Shown here: positions 44,141 through 55,578 of the stretch, piece by piece
Layout: each line of letters starts with the position of its first letter
Numbering within the stretch: the first letter of the stretch is position 1
Source of the DNA: Kalaharituber pfeilii
Lineage: Eukaryota; Ascomycota; Pezizomycetes; Pezizales; Pezizaceae
Direction: 5' to 3'
DNA length: 64,000 bases
Assembly (NCBI GenBank): GCA_015179045.1
Contig: WHUZ01000009.1
Location: 496,001 to 560,000, forward strand
Made by a program: the position numbers and the translations under genes
The notes under the pieces: model-generated
What the model was told of the DNA's origin: nothing
Databases searched by the model: none
The model's input: only the letters and a program-made list of their open reading frames with translations

Positions 44141-44900
44141 AAGAATCCGACCACTTCAAAACCAACAATTTCCACTAAAGGCGTAAGTTGTCGGCCAATC
44201 AAGCTTTGAAGATGCTATATATCGAGGATAATACAAATACATGATGCTGAAAACGAACTGGTATGAGACTATAAACGAACTTGCGTACAACCAAGATTAC
44301 AAATAGACTAACCCGGGGGCGCGAACTTGGGAGGCAACGTAGGAATGCTAATGTCCGCTTCTTCATTTACAATCCACAGTATATTCCACAAACTCTATTA
44401 ATGCCGAATAATAGATCTAGTGCTGGATTTGATAAGCTTGAGAGACTATGCGAGATAGTCTACTACTACTAACGTCGTGCTCATGTAACAACGCCAAGAA
44501 AGTCACCTGACATCTACATTATTAATTTTTTTTTTTCGGAGGGGCAATTGAGCTTTTATTTCGCGGGAAACTGCTGACTTAGAAGTCCACCTCGTGGCCT
44601 GGGAACGAGATTTTCACTTTTTTCCGACAAAAGTAGCAACTATGTTGCCAATAAAAACCACTCCCCGCAATCTGTACTCTAATCTCGGTTAAAGCTTGAG
44701 ACTTTTCGGCTCAGGGTAAGCAATTTCGGGGACAGCAAGATTGGGAAATTCAGTTCAATAACAATAACGTTTATGTGCACATAATCGCATTCACAATCCC
44801 ACAATAAATTCTGAGTACGTACAAGAACAATAAAAGGAGCGGTCGATAGCTAATTGAGGTATAAGAACAGAATTTGTTCACTTTTGCCCAAAAAAGCAAC
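44141..44900 (-). repeat. Displaced and relic lectin-unit flanking sequence
   Basis: Two stretches match parts of the lectin duplication unit. Near 44141-44400 are ATCCGACCACTTCA, GGCGTAAGTT, AAGCTTTGAAGATGCTAT and TATTCCACAAA. Near 44630-44850 are AGCAACTATGTTGCCA (as in the 3' flank of copy C near 36375) and GGCTCAGGGTAAGC with CACATAATCG. No lectin coding sequence remains between them. They show that copy C's upstream region was displaced and that a further copy was lost. Confidence 0.5.
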
Positions 44901-46965
44901 ACAAAACGAAGTTATAAATTAAGAATGCACTGACGTGCAAGCCAGGTGGCACTATCCTAACAAGACAGCTATGCTATGCTACCTAGCAAGTCGGGACTAC
45001 GGCTCACATGTTTAGGCAGTAGGGCGGTGCTTCCGACATTCTATGCTTAGTGGTCTTTGCTTTGGGACAGGCAGGCGGGTCTCTCCTCTTGACAAGTAGG
45101 TTACACTCAGACTAATATGTAGCGACTGGCTCTGCGATATTGAAGCATATCCGCTGGGATAGTGCATAACGACTCGTCTTGGAAACCGTTTTCTCGAGTT
45201 TGGTGATCATACTTCTTTCTTATAAACTTATGATTTGTACTCTCCGCAGTAAATCCAAATTGGTACGAGTGCTATTCCGCGAGTCGAACCATTCTACCCG
45301 TCGGTTTGGGCAGGATTCCAGGTGATCACAGTTTGAGTAGGTCTTTGGCATGTGCACCTTGCTGCACTTATTTCAAGGATATCACCAACTCATAGTAAGC
45401 ATGGTCCCTCCCTTGTCTCCCTCTTCAAGCTCAAGGGTGAACAACTCTTGAGCATCTTCATTAGTGGTGTTCGGATGCGGGGGGAGTTGGGGGAGAATCT
45501 GCTAGAGTATGCCATTGCGGCTTTGCCGGGCGTGCGAAAGCACATACGTGAATGAATCACTTTACCCAAAATGAACTCTATACCAATTGGGGCGGAATGG
45601 ACTTTTCGTCTATGATTCTTGACAACACACCAATCAACAAAGTCCACAAGCAATACGCAGAACCTATTATTCCCCTCAGATATCGTACCTTTTGACGATA
45701 AACTTAAACTATCTTTTGAGTATATATATATATATCTAACCCCACATATATTCTGATTTTATTTTATTTTTAAATCTGTATCAAGGACTATCCCGAAACC
45801 GAAAGTTAAGGAGGAGGAGGAGGGGGGGGGGGGGGGGGGAAAGAGAAGAAGAAAGAAGAAGCAAGAAACCAATTCCGAAATTCTTTCTGTGTACTTCAGA
45901 TGTTCGCGAGCCCCCTCCTCCTCCTCCTCCTCCTATTTTCCAGCACTAAGAAGAAAAAAAAGCTCGCAGTTACCAACTAAACAAATACTAACCTACCAAG
46001 GATTTCTAGATTCCGCCTCATGATACGATCCACCGCCCCAGTTATGTTCCTCGTTTCTGAGAGTTTGACCTTTTTTTTTTAAATGATCTTTGGACATTAA
46101 CAGGCCGGCACCAAGAGCTATACAACATGTACATAAAACCTTGAAAAAAACATAATCAAAAAGCCGGCATTATATTTGCACAATTTCAAGGTCTTACCCT
46201 GAATTCTGTGTCCCCCCTTGCTCCCAAACATGTCAATATATACAAAATCACAAAATTCCATCTTCTGGAATATTTTTTTGTCGGTATTAACAAAAATAAA
46301 AAATAAAAACGAGCCCCAAGATCTCAAGCTAATTTTTTTTTCCCCCCTCTCCCCGAGAAACCCCTCACTTTCAAAACTATTACTGTTTCCACACAAACCC
46401 CTTCCATATTCAATATTACGCAAAAGCCGTATTCTCAACAAATCGAGCAATCTCACATTTCCAAAAGAAAAAAAAGAAAAATCACATTACCATTACCAAC
46501 TTTCCAACGACGTTGCCTTCACCCCAGTTCCCCATAACTCTTACTGCTGTGCTATTTTATCAGCGGGTTTACTAGCTCTCTTCCAGAGATTAGATTAATA
46601 TCCCATCAATGCACTATACATTCGGTATTTCCTTTTTTTTTTACGAGTTTTTTCATTTATCGAAACAAGCTTACATTTTCAAATGTCGGTGATAACCTGG
46701 ACACCTGGAGATCGACAAAGAAACGTCGAGATATCAGTTTGCTAAATCTTGAAAGGTGAGCGGAGGAGCGGGGTGGGGAAGAACAAAGTGTCACAAGTGA
46801 AGACTTGCGCGGAATTCCTCCAGAAAATCTGCATCTCCGTTGTTAGCCCGTGCCCAAATCTGAATGGGGTGACTGGAGAGGTTCGAGGCAACAGTATTAA
46901 TGATAGAAACAGAAAATCATGTCTCCCAAAAAAGTAACAGAGAGAAAGGAACAACCTTGGATATT
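44901..46965. other. Intergenic, no gene recognised
   Basis: Contains a G18 run and (GGA)n at 45811-45839 facing (CTC)n at 45911-45934, an AT run near 45722 and A/T-rich sequence to 46700. Frames at 45352-45555 plus and 46218-46598 plus lack motifs. Confidence 0.5.
45811..45936. repeat. Purine run facing pyrimidine run (GGA)n/G18 and (CTC)n
   Basis: GAGGAGGAGGAGG followed by 18 G at 45822-45839, then a purine stretch to about 45870. After 40 bp comes CCCCCTCCTCCTCCTCCTCC at 45911-45934. The two tracts are complementary and could form a hairpin or triplex. Confidence 0.85.
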
Positions 46966-47784
46966 TTACTCAGATTCAAAGAATCGATTTTTTGGCGAAG
47001 AATTCACATGATACTTGCCTTCATCGTTCACATTACCCTCAATATCCCTCCACTCCCCATCTCTGTTTTCTGCCTTCATCCGTCGCCTTTTCGCTGGCGG
47101 TGGCGAGAGCCCCCTCGCATTCCCGCGTCTCGCACGGCGCCTCATCTCCCACGCCAAAAACCCCGACGACGTGCCCCTCGCTCTTGCTCTCTTCCTTTTA
47201 CTCACTCCAGCTAGTATACTACGCACCTTCAGCGCTCTAACGACCGCTGCAGATTTCGCCGCATCAATATCTATACCGATATCGCCTTCCTCGTCTCCCT
47301 CCGTTTCACCCCTTTTCACCCTCTCCTCCTCCAGCCGTCGCACGACGTACTCAAAAGCCAGCTCGCCATCCCCGCTCCTCATCGCCCTGTCCCGCATCCC
47401 CCGCAGCCGAAGTTCCAAGCTGTCCAGACCTATGACAGTGTTTCGGCCGACACTCCATGGGGGAGGCCGCAGTGGTGGTGAGGGGGTTATACTTTTGGGC
47501 TCAAGGCGCGGCAGGGGCGGGGGCGCGTTGTAGATTGCGCGACAAGCTTCGCGAAGGTCCGACTCCCGGACGTAGGAGTAGGAGGGTGGTGGATAGGGAG
47601 GATAGAGGGCGTCGGGAGGGACGTGTGCAAGGGCGGCAGCGGGTAGAGTTAGGAGGGTGAGTGGTGGCAGAGGGGCCGACGGAGGAGGCCTAGGGGCGGT
47701 GAGGAAGGGAGGCGACGGGTGCGAGGGTTTCGGATTACGAGCTTTCTGGAGCGCACTTGTGGGGTAGGAGTGACGGTGAGACAT
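46966..47784 (-). CDS. Hypothetical protein, Pro-rich N terminus and basic C-terminal half
   Basis: Single open frame of 272 aa, start ATG at 47784. Residues 1-80 are Pro/Ala/Ser-rich (PPSAPLPPLTLLTLPAAALA). A charged middle part follows (ELAFEYVVRRLEEERVKRGE), then acidic EGDEEGDIGIDID. Two nuclear-localisation-like clusters follow, VSKRKRARARG and PPPAKRRRMK. Nothing recognised at family level. The length, ATG start and non-random charge segregation support a real gene. A GC-AG intron near the C terminus (GCAAGT near 47012) is possible but not required. If real, a nuclear protein is the best guess. Confidence 0.55.
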   Translation of the reverse strand: MSHRHSYPTSALQKARNPKPSHPSPPFLTAPRPPPSAPLPPLTLLTLPAAALAHVPPDALYPPYPPPSYSYVRESDLREACRAIYNAPPPLPRLEPKSITPSPPLRPPPWSVGRNTVIGLDSLELRLRGMRDRAMRSGDGELAFEYVVRRLEEERVKRGETEGDEEGDIGIDIDAAKSAAVVRALKVRSILAGVSKRKRARARGTSSGFLAWEMRRRARRGNARGLSPPPAKRRRMKAENRDGEWRDIEGNVNDEGKYHVNSSPKNRFFESE

Positions 47785-50082
47785 GGATCGTGAGATGTTG
47801 ATTCGCAGGGTGTGCTTCTTGATGTTGCCGAAGTCGCGGAGTAATAATCTATGTTAGAAGGGAGAGACCAAAGTTGGAAATGAGGGCAGTGCAACCTTAA
47901 AGCTTAGAGCTTAGGATCACGCAGAGTCATAGAGCACACCACCCCACTCACCCCACTCACATCACCCCACATCACCAAAACAAGAATCGACGGTGGGGTG
48001 GAACCAAAGATAACACAAAGAAACAGAGCTAAGACCCGAACACCCAACTTGTTCATCACGTGCCATGCTCCACTCGGATCAAGCGGAAAGCAAGGGCTTC
48101 GCACCATCTGGCCGCTCACCAGTAATCCCAATCAACCAATCGCCCCATTGCCATTATTCATTCGTTCAGAGCTTAAGCGCCACAAAACGTAAAATCCAAG
48201 GAACCCCCCACTAACCGAAACCCGAGACCCAAGCTTTGTTTTGTTTAACGTAAGCACCCCTGTAGGGCTGAACTCTAATGCACCAGATTGCCAGGGATTT
48301 GGAGGCAGAGTTTGTGCGTGTGTGGCAGGTGATGTCATTAGCAACTTATTATCGTTCCCTTCTCTCCCCCCCAGCTCTACCCCTCCCCCTTCACCAATTG
48401 CATTCCTAGTACTTTTAAGTGTAAAAGCCCAACGCCTACACCAACGAATTTAACGAAACAATTCATTAGAAACACAGGACTCAAACCATTCGTTCCCCAT
48501 CCCCACCAATAGCTTCAGAGCAGAAGAGATGTCGAAAAGCGGCAATGGGTTTGATGACATCGACATTGTCAGATTTGCTTCCCGGTACTTACGATCGTCG
48601 TAGCACTGGTAGGATCATTATCAGACTCAAACGGACAAAATAAACAGCCTTCGACACGCGATAATAACCGTCCAAACGAACGAAGTAGTATGTACTATAC
48701 TATCTATTTAGCTCAAAAAGCAAACAATATCAGCAACACCGACCTCAACCCAGCATTTTCTCTCAATCCCTCCTCATTGTCTAAATCACAGACTCACACA
48801 CATCCTACCCCCTCCCGGCTTTCGAATTTAGGCTGCACTAAGCAAAATTATCATGTGGCTCTTCTTCCTTCCACTCCTTTCTCCTCTTTCTATGTTCCTC
48901 ATAAAAATCCCATATCCCCCCTTCCCCTTCTTCAAATTCCAATACAGAAAGCAACCAAACAAGAAACCCAAAACCAAACCCCACTCCATCCTCTAAGTCC
49001 AGTATTGATTTATGCATAAGTTCCAGACAAAACACCGTTAACCCCAGACATCTCCCCACAAAACACAACAAACCAAAAACTCCAGATCCCCATTTTTCTA
49101 CATCATCCCAATTCCGCGATCACCGGATAGCCAGCTTTCCAGTTTCCAATTCCAGCTAGTGTCCAGCAGCTTAGTTCCTACGAATCTTTCGAGTCCGGCC
49201 CCACAACTCTTTGTGAACTCTTCCATTGCACACTCGCGCTGAGTGAGGGAGGCCTATGGAGGAAGGAGACCTAGCCGAGTCGAATCGAATCGAAGAAGGA
49301 AGGTACAGGGCCTGGATGCAGTAAGATAAGTGTGCAAGCATCAGTACATTCGATTGACCCCACTCCATCCCAACCCCGCTCCCGTGGCCTCAAACACGTC
49401 GCACATATTGTTATTATATGTGGATATTCCTGCTGTGATGTAGTACTGCCAATGGCCTGAGTTAACACAAAAAGAACAAAGTATCCAAAAGCAGAACATA
49501 CACAGCGCTCATAGACGAAAAACCAACAACTTAGGAAAAACAATGACCAACATGGAATCAACAAAATACCAAAAACGGCTGAACATCAGCAACGGGAAAT
49601 GCAGAATAGTGACAATGAGAGTGACATATATAATAGAACAGCGGAAATCCAAACTAATAAATGTATGCAAATTTGACCTGCAAGATGGGAACGGCAAAAA
49701 CAGGGTGGACTGGAGATATGTGAGCAAATACATAAAAATGTTCGGGGGACAAGAGTTTATCTCTAAAGGCCCAACTCGGAACACAGCGATGGTATCTTGA
49801 TGGCATAACTGTACCTGTATCAAAGGCTGAATAGACAACAAACACGCTAAAAAAAAAAATGCAAGAGGATCCTCCTTCGAAAAAGTTCAAACGGCCTCCT
49901 TTGTTTTTCCCTTCTGGTAGCCATTGGTAAAAGAAACGGCAACTCGAGATGTGGAGAATGCCGTCCATGTTTGATCCATATTCCTATGATCCTTCAATCT
50001 ATCGCACCTCATCTTATCCTTTCTCCTCTTAGCCGCTCTCTAGACGCCGACCTCGCCAGATATACCTTTACAGCGAGCCAAC
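47785..50082. other. Intergenic, no gene recognised
   Basis: Upstream of the basic protein and downstream of the Ser/Thr-rich protein. A 24-codon frame at 48529-48603 plus (MSKSGNGFDDIDIVRFASRY) resembles a gene start but has no continuation. The rest is C/A-rich, with no motif. Confidence 0.45.
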
Positions 50083-51828
50083 CTAGCCCGCCATTCCCAA
50101 CACCTTCCACACCCCCGGCACATCTCCCATCCTTCTCGGTTCCTTCCTCCGCACCTTTCTCCACGCCTTATCCGCCACCAACACCGTCACCAATGGCGGC
50201 AACAACAGCACTGCTTTGGCGACAGACTTGAGCGTGTGTTTCCCTCCATGTTGACCCTGATGTGCACCCCCTCCGGTAGTCGCACTCGCATCACCGCCAT
50301 CGCTGACTCCTCTTGAGCGCTCCTTCCTCCTATTCCCTCGACCCGGCTGTGGCGCTGACAGGCCGCTTCCCTGTCCCCGCCCCAGTCCCGCTCCTGGCCC
50401 TACGCTGATACCCTCCTCAGGGGAGGACACAATGCTGCTTGCATCCACAGATGTCGAAGTCCCGCCCGTATACGACTTCTCTGTATACGTATACGCACAC
50501 GACGTCTCCAAATCTGTCGACGTCTCTGTCGGCGACATTGGCGGGGGCGTCGGTGCCGGCGGTGGAACTGGCATTATGGTCACTGGGATGTTCGGATTGT
50601 TCATCGACATTCGATGTAGATTTATGTTCTGCGATGTTGGTCTTGCTCCATGAGCATGACTCCGGGGTTGTGCCGGGATCTCATGAATTTCGTCGTCGGA
50701 TGTCGTGGAAGGACTGGTCGATTCAGATACCTCTTTCGGGATATATTTTGACCCTCGCTTCGAGCTCGACTGTGACCGCCCAAGCCCAACGCTATGATGC
50801 AGCCCGCTCGGATCAGAGAACTGCACAACGGCCGAGTTACGGTTCCCCGGATGCGCCATGTGCAAAGGGATGTTCATGCTCTGCGTGCTGTTTCGGACTG
50901 CTCGGTCTCGGTCTCGGGTGGCGTCTCGAGTGCTATTGGACCTGCCCAAATTTGCATTTAGACTCGGAGTCGGATTTGGATTCGAGTTGATGGAGTCGAG
51001 GTTTAGTGGGGCAGGGCGGGGGCGTTGTTTCGAGGCATATGGATGCTCGACGCTGGAGGATACAGCATTCACATGCCGTATTGTGCTCCCAACCACTGCT
51101 GCATTACTGAGTCTCGAATCCAGATTCATACTGAGCCTTTGCATGTGCAAGCTCGAAGTCGCCCCGCTACTTCCAGTCGTGGTTGTGGTCATTGTGCTAT
51201 ACCCTGCCGTCGCCGTTGTTCTCGTAGTCCCAGTTGCACTGCCGGTTGTCGTGCTCAAGTACCCACTACTCAAGCTTGTTGTCTCTCTGGAGCCGGTACC
51301 CAAACTACTCTCTCCGTCACTGCTGCCCATGACACTTGTTATGTCTGTATCGTCCGACAAATCTGAGACGGGGGTTCTTGCCGCGGATGCCGTGCGCGAG
51401 GCTTCCGAACTCAGATCTGATGTGTCTGGGGAGGAAGTATCACGGAAGGGTACAATGGGAATCAAGTTCCCCGGCCGGCGGCCAACCATTGAGCTCCGGG
51501 GCCAGGAGGAACCCACGGGGATATCATCACCAATCGGGATCGGATTGCTGATTTGGAGGCCCTCTGCACGGAGGGTACCAGTGGGGTTAGACGAGCCGCC
51601 GCCTGGGGCAGGGCGGCTGAAGGTGCCGCTAGCAGAAGGGCTATTTGTCGAGGTATTCGAACGGCGGGTAGGGAAACAATTACAACGGCTGCGGCGTTGC
51701 GAGCGGCGGGAGGTGCTACCGTGATGATCGTGGGGTTTGTGGAAGTCTCTGTCTTTGGTGGCAGGAGCGGCGGGGGTGGTATTGGAGTGCGTTTTGTGGA
51801 GAGGGGGATTGGTCATGAGGGTCGGCAT
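50083..51828 (-). CDS. Hypothetical Ser/Thr-rich low-complexity protein
   Basis: Uninterrupted 581-aa frame from ATG at 51828 with no need for introns. It is dominated by Ser, Thr, Pro and Asn. Segments include SGYLSTTTGSATGTTRTTAT, NSNPNPTPSLNANLGRSN and a Pro-rich MPVPPPAPTPPPMSP. The C-terminal 60 residues differ: a hydrophobic helix AVLLLPPLVTVLVADKAW followed by RKVRRKEPRR, which could be a membrane or amphipathic segment. No domain recognised. The unbroken length with codon-like composition makes coding likely. Largely disordered; function unknown. Confidence 0.65.
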   Translation of the reverse strand: MPTLMTNPPLHKTHSNTTPAAPATKDRDFHKPHDHHGSTSRRSQRRSRCNCFPTRRSNTSTNSPSASGTFSRPAPGGGSSNPTGTLRAEGLQISNPIPIGDDIPVGSSWPRSSMVGRRPGNLIPIVPFRDTSSPDTSDLSSEASRTASAARTPVSDLSDDTDITSVMGSSDGESSLGTGSRETTSLSSGYLSTTTGSATGTTRTTATAGYSTMTTTTTGSSGATSSLHMQRLSMNLDSRLSNAAVVGSTIRHVNAVSSSVEHPYASKQRPRPAPLNLDSINSNPNPTPSLNANLGRSNSTRDATRDRDRAVRNSTQSMNIPLHMAHPGNRNSAVVQFSDPSGLHHSVGLGRSQSSSKRGSKYIPKEVSESTSPSTTSDDEIHEIPAQPRSHAHGARPTSQNINLHRMSMNNPNIPVTIMPVPPPAPTPPPMSPTETSTDLETSCAYTYTEKSYTGGTSTSVDASSIVSSPEEGISVGPGAGLGRGQGSGLSAPQPGRGNRRKERSRGVSDGGDASATTGGGAHQGQHGGKHTLKSVAKAVLLLPPLVTVLVADKAWRKVRRKEPRRMGDVPGVWKVLGMAG

Positions 51829-54800
51829 CGTGACAGGGAGGATTAGGGGACGTAAGGAGGTACGCCCTGGGCAAGTGTGTTAAAGGCTGTTGAAGCTATT
51901 TATTCGTGTTGACCAACTCAGGAGATGCAAATCCCACACAGCAAAATGTAGCTTCAGTGTCCTCTCCCTCCTTAAATATCTCTGGCCTGCCAGTGCTGAA
52001 GGTTAAGGGTCCAGACGTATAACCTGCCACCTGAAAACCAATTTATATTTCCAATAACAATAGGAAAGAAACTTCGCAAAAACAAAGATGAGGTATGCGG
52101 ATGAAGTCGACTTGGATGAGGATATCGAAAGTGGGGGAATTCTGGATCAGATTTCGATGCGGATCTTACCAGTAGGTATTTATTTGAAGAAATGTTTTTT
52201 TGCTACCAAAAGTTTTCACTCAGACACAGTGTATTTAGAAACGAAAAAAATAAATTCTCCAGTCCACAAAAATAAATAAAAGTCATAAATAACGTGTTAT
52301 CCCGATCCACCAAACCAAAGTTAGCTCTCTCCGATGCCTCTGTACGGCGGACGCACACAATAGTGTGGACACAGATGGAGAGATGCCGGTTTGATTTAGA
52401 AAGGAGCTTGCTCTTCTCAAACTCTCAGAGTTAGGCGCATTCAGAAACAGTATTAGCGAGCAGATGAAGTAAGGAGGTGGGTAATATCGAGAGCTTATAG
52501 ATGTAGCTATAGAATGGATAGGGTATATTGATTGAAAAGCCAACGGCTAGAGTAAGCTACGTAATGTGCCCCACTGGATTGCAGCAGATGAATAGATATA
52601 GGTATCTGTTCGAGCCACAGAAGACCTGCAGACGGGATTCAAAGAAATTGTGATTTTTCTGGGCAATGTGGCTGTTAGAAGCTATAGGGCAAGTTTAGTT
52701 AAATGTCTGGGTATATTGTAACACCGCTTAGGTGACGGAACGAGAAAGGAATAGAAAGAAGGACTGGCAATAAGCGTAATAATTGAGAAAAGCCGAATGC
52801 CTTACTAACCGTAGTGCCTTGAAACCTTGGGATTGCAGTGGCCAGTTAGCATCAGTGAGGTAAGTAGAGAACAGTAGGGTATACGAGCACGGTGGTGGGT
52901 ATAGATATACAGTTGGCTGCCTGCATGGAAAGCAAAATCTATAGAATTCATTCAGCGGGTATCGAGTGCATACGTCCTGCAACCAACCACTCCCAGTGGG
53001 CCCCGATTAATCCTGCACGAAAACGCATTATCAGTCTCAGCATGCAGTTGTTGAATACATAGGATTGATGTCTCCGTGACAGACTAGAGTTGTAAGTAGC
53101 CGACACCAGCGTATTAAGTTCATCAAAATCAATTCATTTATTGTCCTCTGAGTATCCCTACAGTACAACCTGCTATGTACAGTATAAGTCTCCACCCGCT
53201 TATAGGGTTATGAATGGGGGTCATAGAAGGGAGAGCGGACGTCTCACCACTGCCAATGATGGAAATTGATGAGTGCCGATTTGCTGGCCAACAGGGTGAG
53301 TTTGTTAGTCGAAATGGAAACACCAATCAAATGCAGTTGTCACCGCTGTATGGTTAGAACCCGAGATATCCCAGCGCACCATATGCGGGATCCAAGTCCA
53401 TACATATCCGCTTACTGGTACCTCATGTAGCAATAGACATACAAAAGTATTGATCGTTCCTACTCTATTAAGCGCTTGAATCGTGAAAGCAAGTGGAAGC
53501 AAATGAAGGTAGGTTGTAGCAGCCCTCCGCGCGGCGCGAATGTTACATCGCCGACTGGACATATGAGGCGGTATGAGCTACATATTATGTAGACATCATA
53601 GATATCGAATGCGGATCCGGGTCCCGAAAGGCAAGTCAATGAAAGAATATCCCGGAGAAAATCCAATTGCGGACTGTCCGGATGCCGCCTTCCCAAGTGT
53701 GCACATTCCCAACCATGCCGGTGGATGCCCGGTTGCACAGATTCCTGCACTCTCCTAAGTAGACGGATGGCAAACCCTAATATGATCCACCTTCGCCTTC
53801 GGCGGCATCATCATCGATCTTTTTAGCTGGAAATGGGACCATAGCATGCGCCAACAGAAAAAAAAAAAAAAGAAGAAGAAAGAAAACCGAAGCTTTGTAG
53901 GTCGTCCAAGTTTCCTGATCATACAAAGGAGAGAGTACTGCGTATCTGCATGCACCTATCCATATATTTGCTTCATGCAGACGGGCCTTAGGGCAAATCA
54001 ATGATTTGCACTTGTCAGCGGGTGCCACGTGCACCATCCGCCTCTGATTCTCTAGCAACCCCACCCCCCTCCCTGTGGGCTTATAAATTGAGAGAGAAAA
54101 CGAAATAAAATAAAAATAAAATAAAAAATAAAATAAAAAGTCGGGAAGCGGTATGAATTGAATGGAGTTAAGACGTACTTTTGACGACTATGTCCTCCAG
54201 TAGGACTTTGGGGTGGGGTAATGCTCCAATCTCCGATTTGAGCAAGCCCAAGCCGTAAGGAGAGTTGAGGCTCAACATGAATCTCGACGAGTGTCAGGGT
54301 GCCTGGTGAAACTCTAAGCTGCAGTTGTTACATAGCATACAGGATCCCTCCTTGTGAGCTAGTCGCGATACATATTCAGTGTCTTTCTCAGGAAGATACG
54401 TAAAGCAGGAACTCACAATCCCTCAAATTGGTTTCAAGTTCCATCCCAGCATTCTCAAGTGCAGTGCTCCATTGGCCTCAATCTCGTGTTCACGATCACC
54501 GTTGGCGTTGCAATAACGTAGGAGCAGGGGAGAGAGCGGTGAGGTGATCATGAGGACGTGTAGTAGTGACCTGGCCAAAGTGCCAAGTACGTGTGCAAGT
54601 AGTGAGATTCCAATGCCCGTATATATATTGGCAGGCTCACTGAGCAGGTTACTAAACTGGAAGTACTCCATACGGACTACGAAGTACCTGCTTCCCCCAC
54701 CCTCCATCTCAGGGCAGCCCGCCCCCCCACCTCTCGCGGCCAAACAACGACACCCTAGCATACGGCGTTGTGAATACGAGGTGAGCATGTAGGCACTCTC

Positions 54801-55578
54801 ACCCCATTTACCAAGCATACACCGCAGCCAATGCAATTGCAATCGCAATATAACGCCTTGCCATTTCTGCGGGATATTTGGGATTTCACGGCTCGAATTC
54901 GTTATTGTGGTAGCGATAGCCTAGTTCTCTACTCTGGCCCTGTGACGCAAAATGCGGAAATGCGCAGCCTCTCTGTTTCATCTGGTATGGTTGGAGGTAA
55001 GCAAATATAGTCTATATTGCAAACATCCCAAACGCCGGCTGCCACAGTTGTTGTATGTAATTGTTGAATAAACACAAACACTGATCGCAAACTGTTCTCG
55101 TGTCCAGACTCTATCGCAAACCTCAAAGTATTGTGAAAATAGCATTGTCTTTTTAAATATGCACAATATATTTATCCTTCTAGGTACAAGTACAAAACAG
55201 AAACATGTACAAGAACTTTTTAGAACACTCTCCAAACCTTTGAGCCTACCCCTGCACTTGATGCATATCAAATAATTTAATACAGATTATCAAGTCATCA
55301 AAAGTAAAGAATACCGCAACACGACGCGAAAAATGCAAAAAAGCCCAGAACGCCAAATGGTATAAGAATTAGAAATAGAAGAATCCGTTAGTAACATCGG
55401 CAGTGGGTAGGAGAGATGGAAGAAAAGAAAAGGGGCGATACAATACAATCTATAGACAAAACAAACGAGATGCAAAGCGTGAAAATCATCACAAAGGCCA
55501 CCCAAGCCCATAAATGCTAAAAGAGAAAAAAAAAAATCAAAGAAGGAAAAATTCAATACTTCTATCCCGTTAATCCTT
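51829..55578. other. Intergenic, no confident gene
   Basis: Contains a short frame at 52088-52279 plus (acidic start MRYADEVDLDEDIE, no domain), an (AAATA)n tract near 54109-54140 and a possible two-exon minus-strand gene near 54420-54862 discussed in the findings. Nothing else is supportable. Confidence 0.5.

Noticed and set aside
45280..45300. tRNA B-box-like GGTTCGACTCG on the minus strand
   Set aside because: The T-stem does not pair and there is no cloverleaf around it.
50858..51724. Long plus-strand frame opposite the Ser/Thr-rich protein
   Set aside because: It is the antisense shadow of the 581-codon minus-strand gene; Val/Leu-rich composition follows from the complement of Ser/Thr codons.
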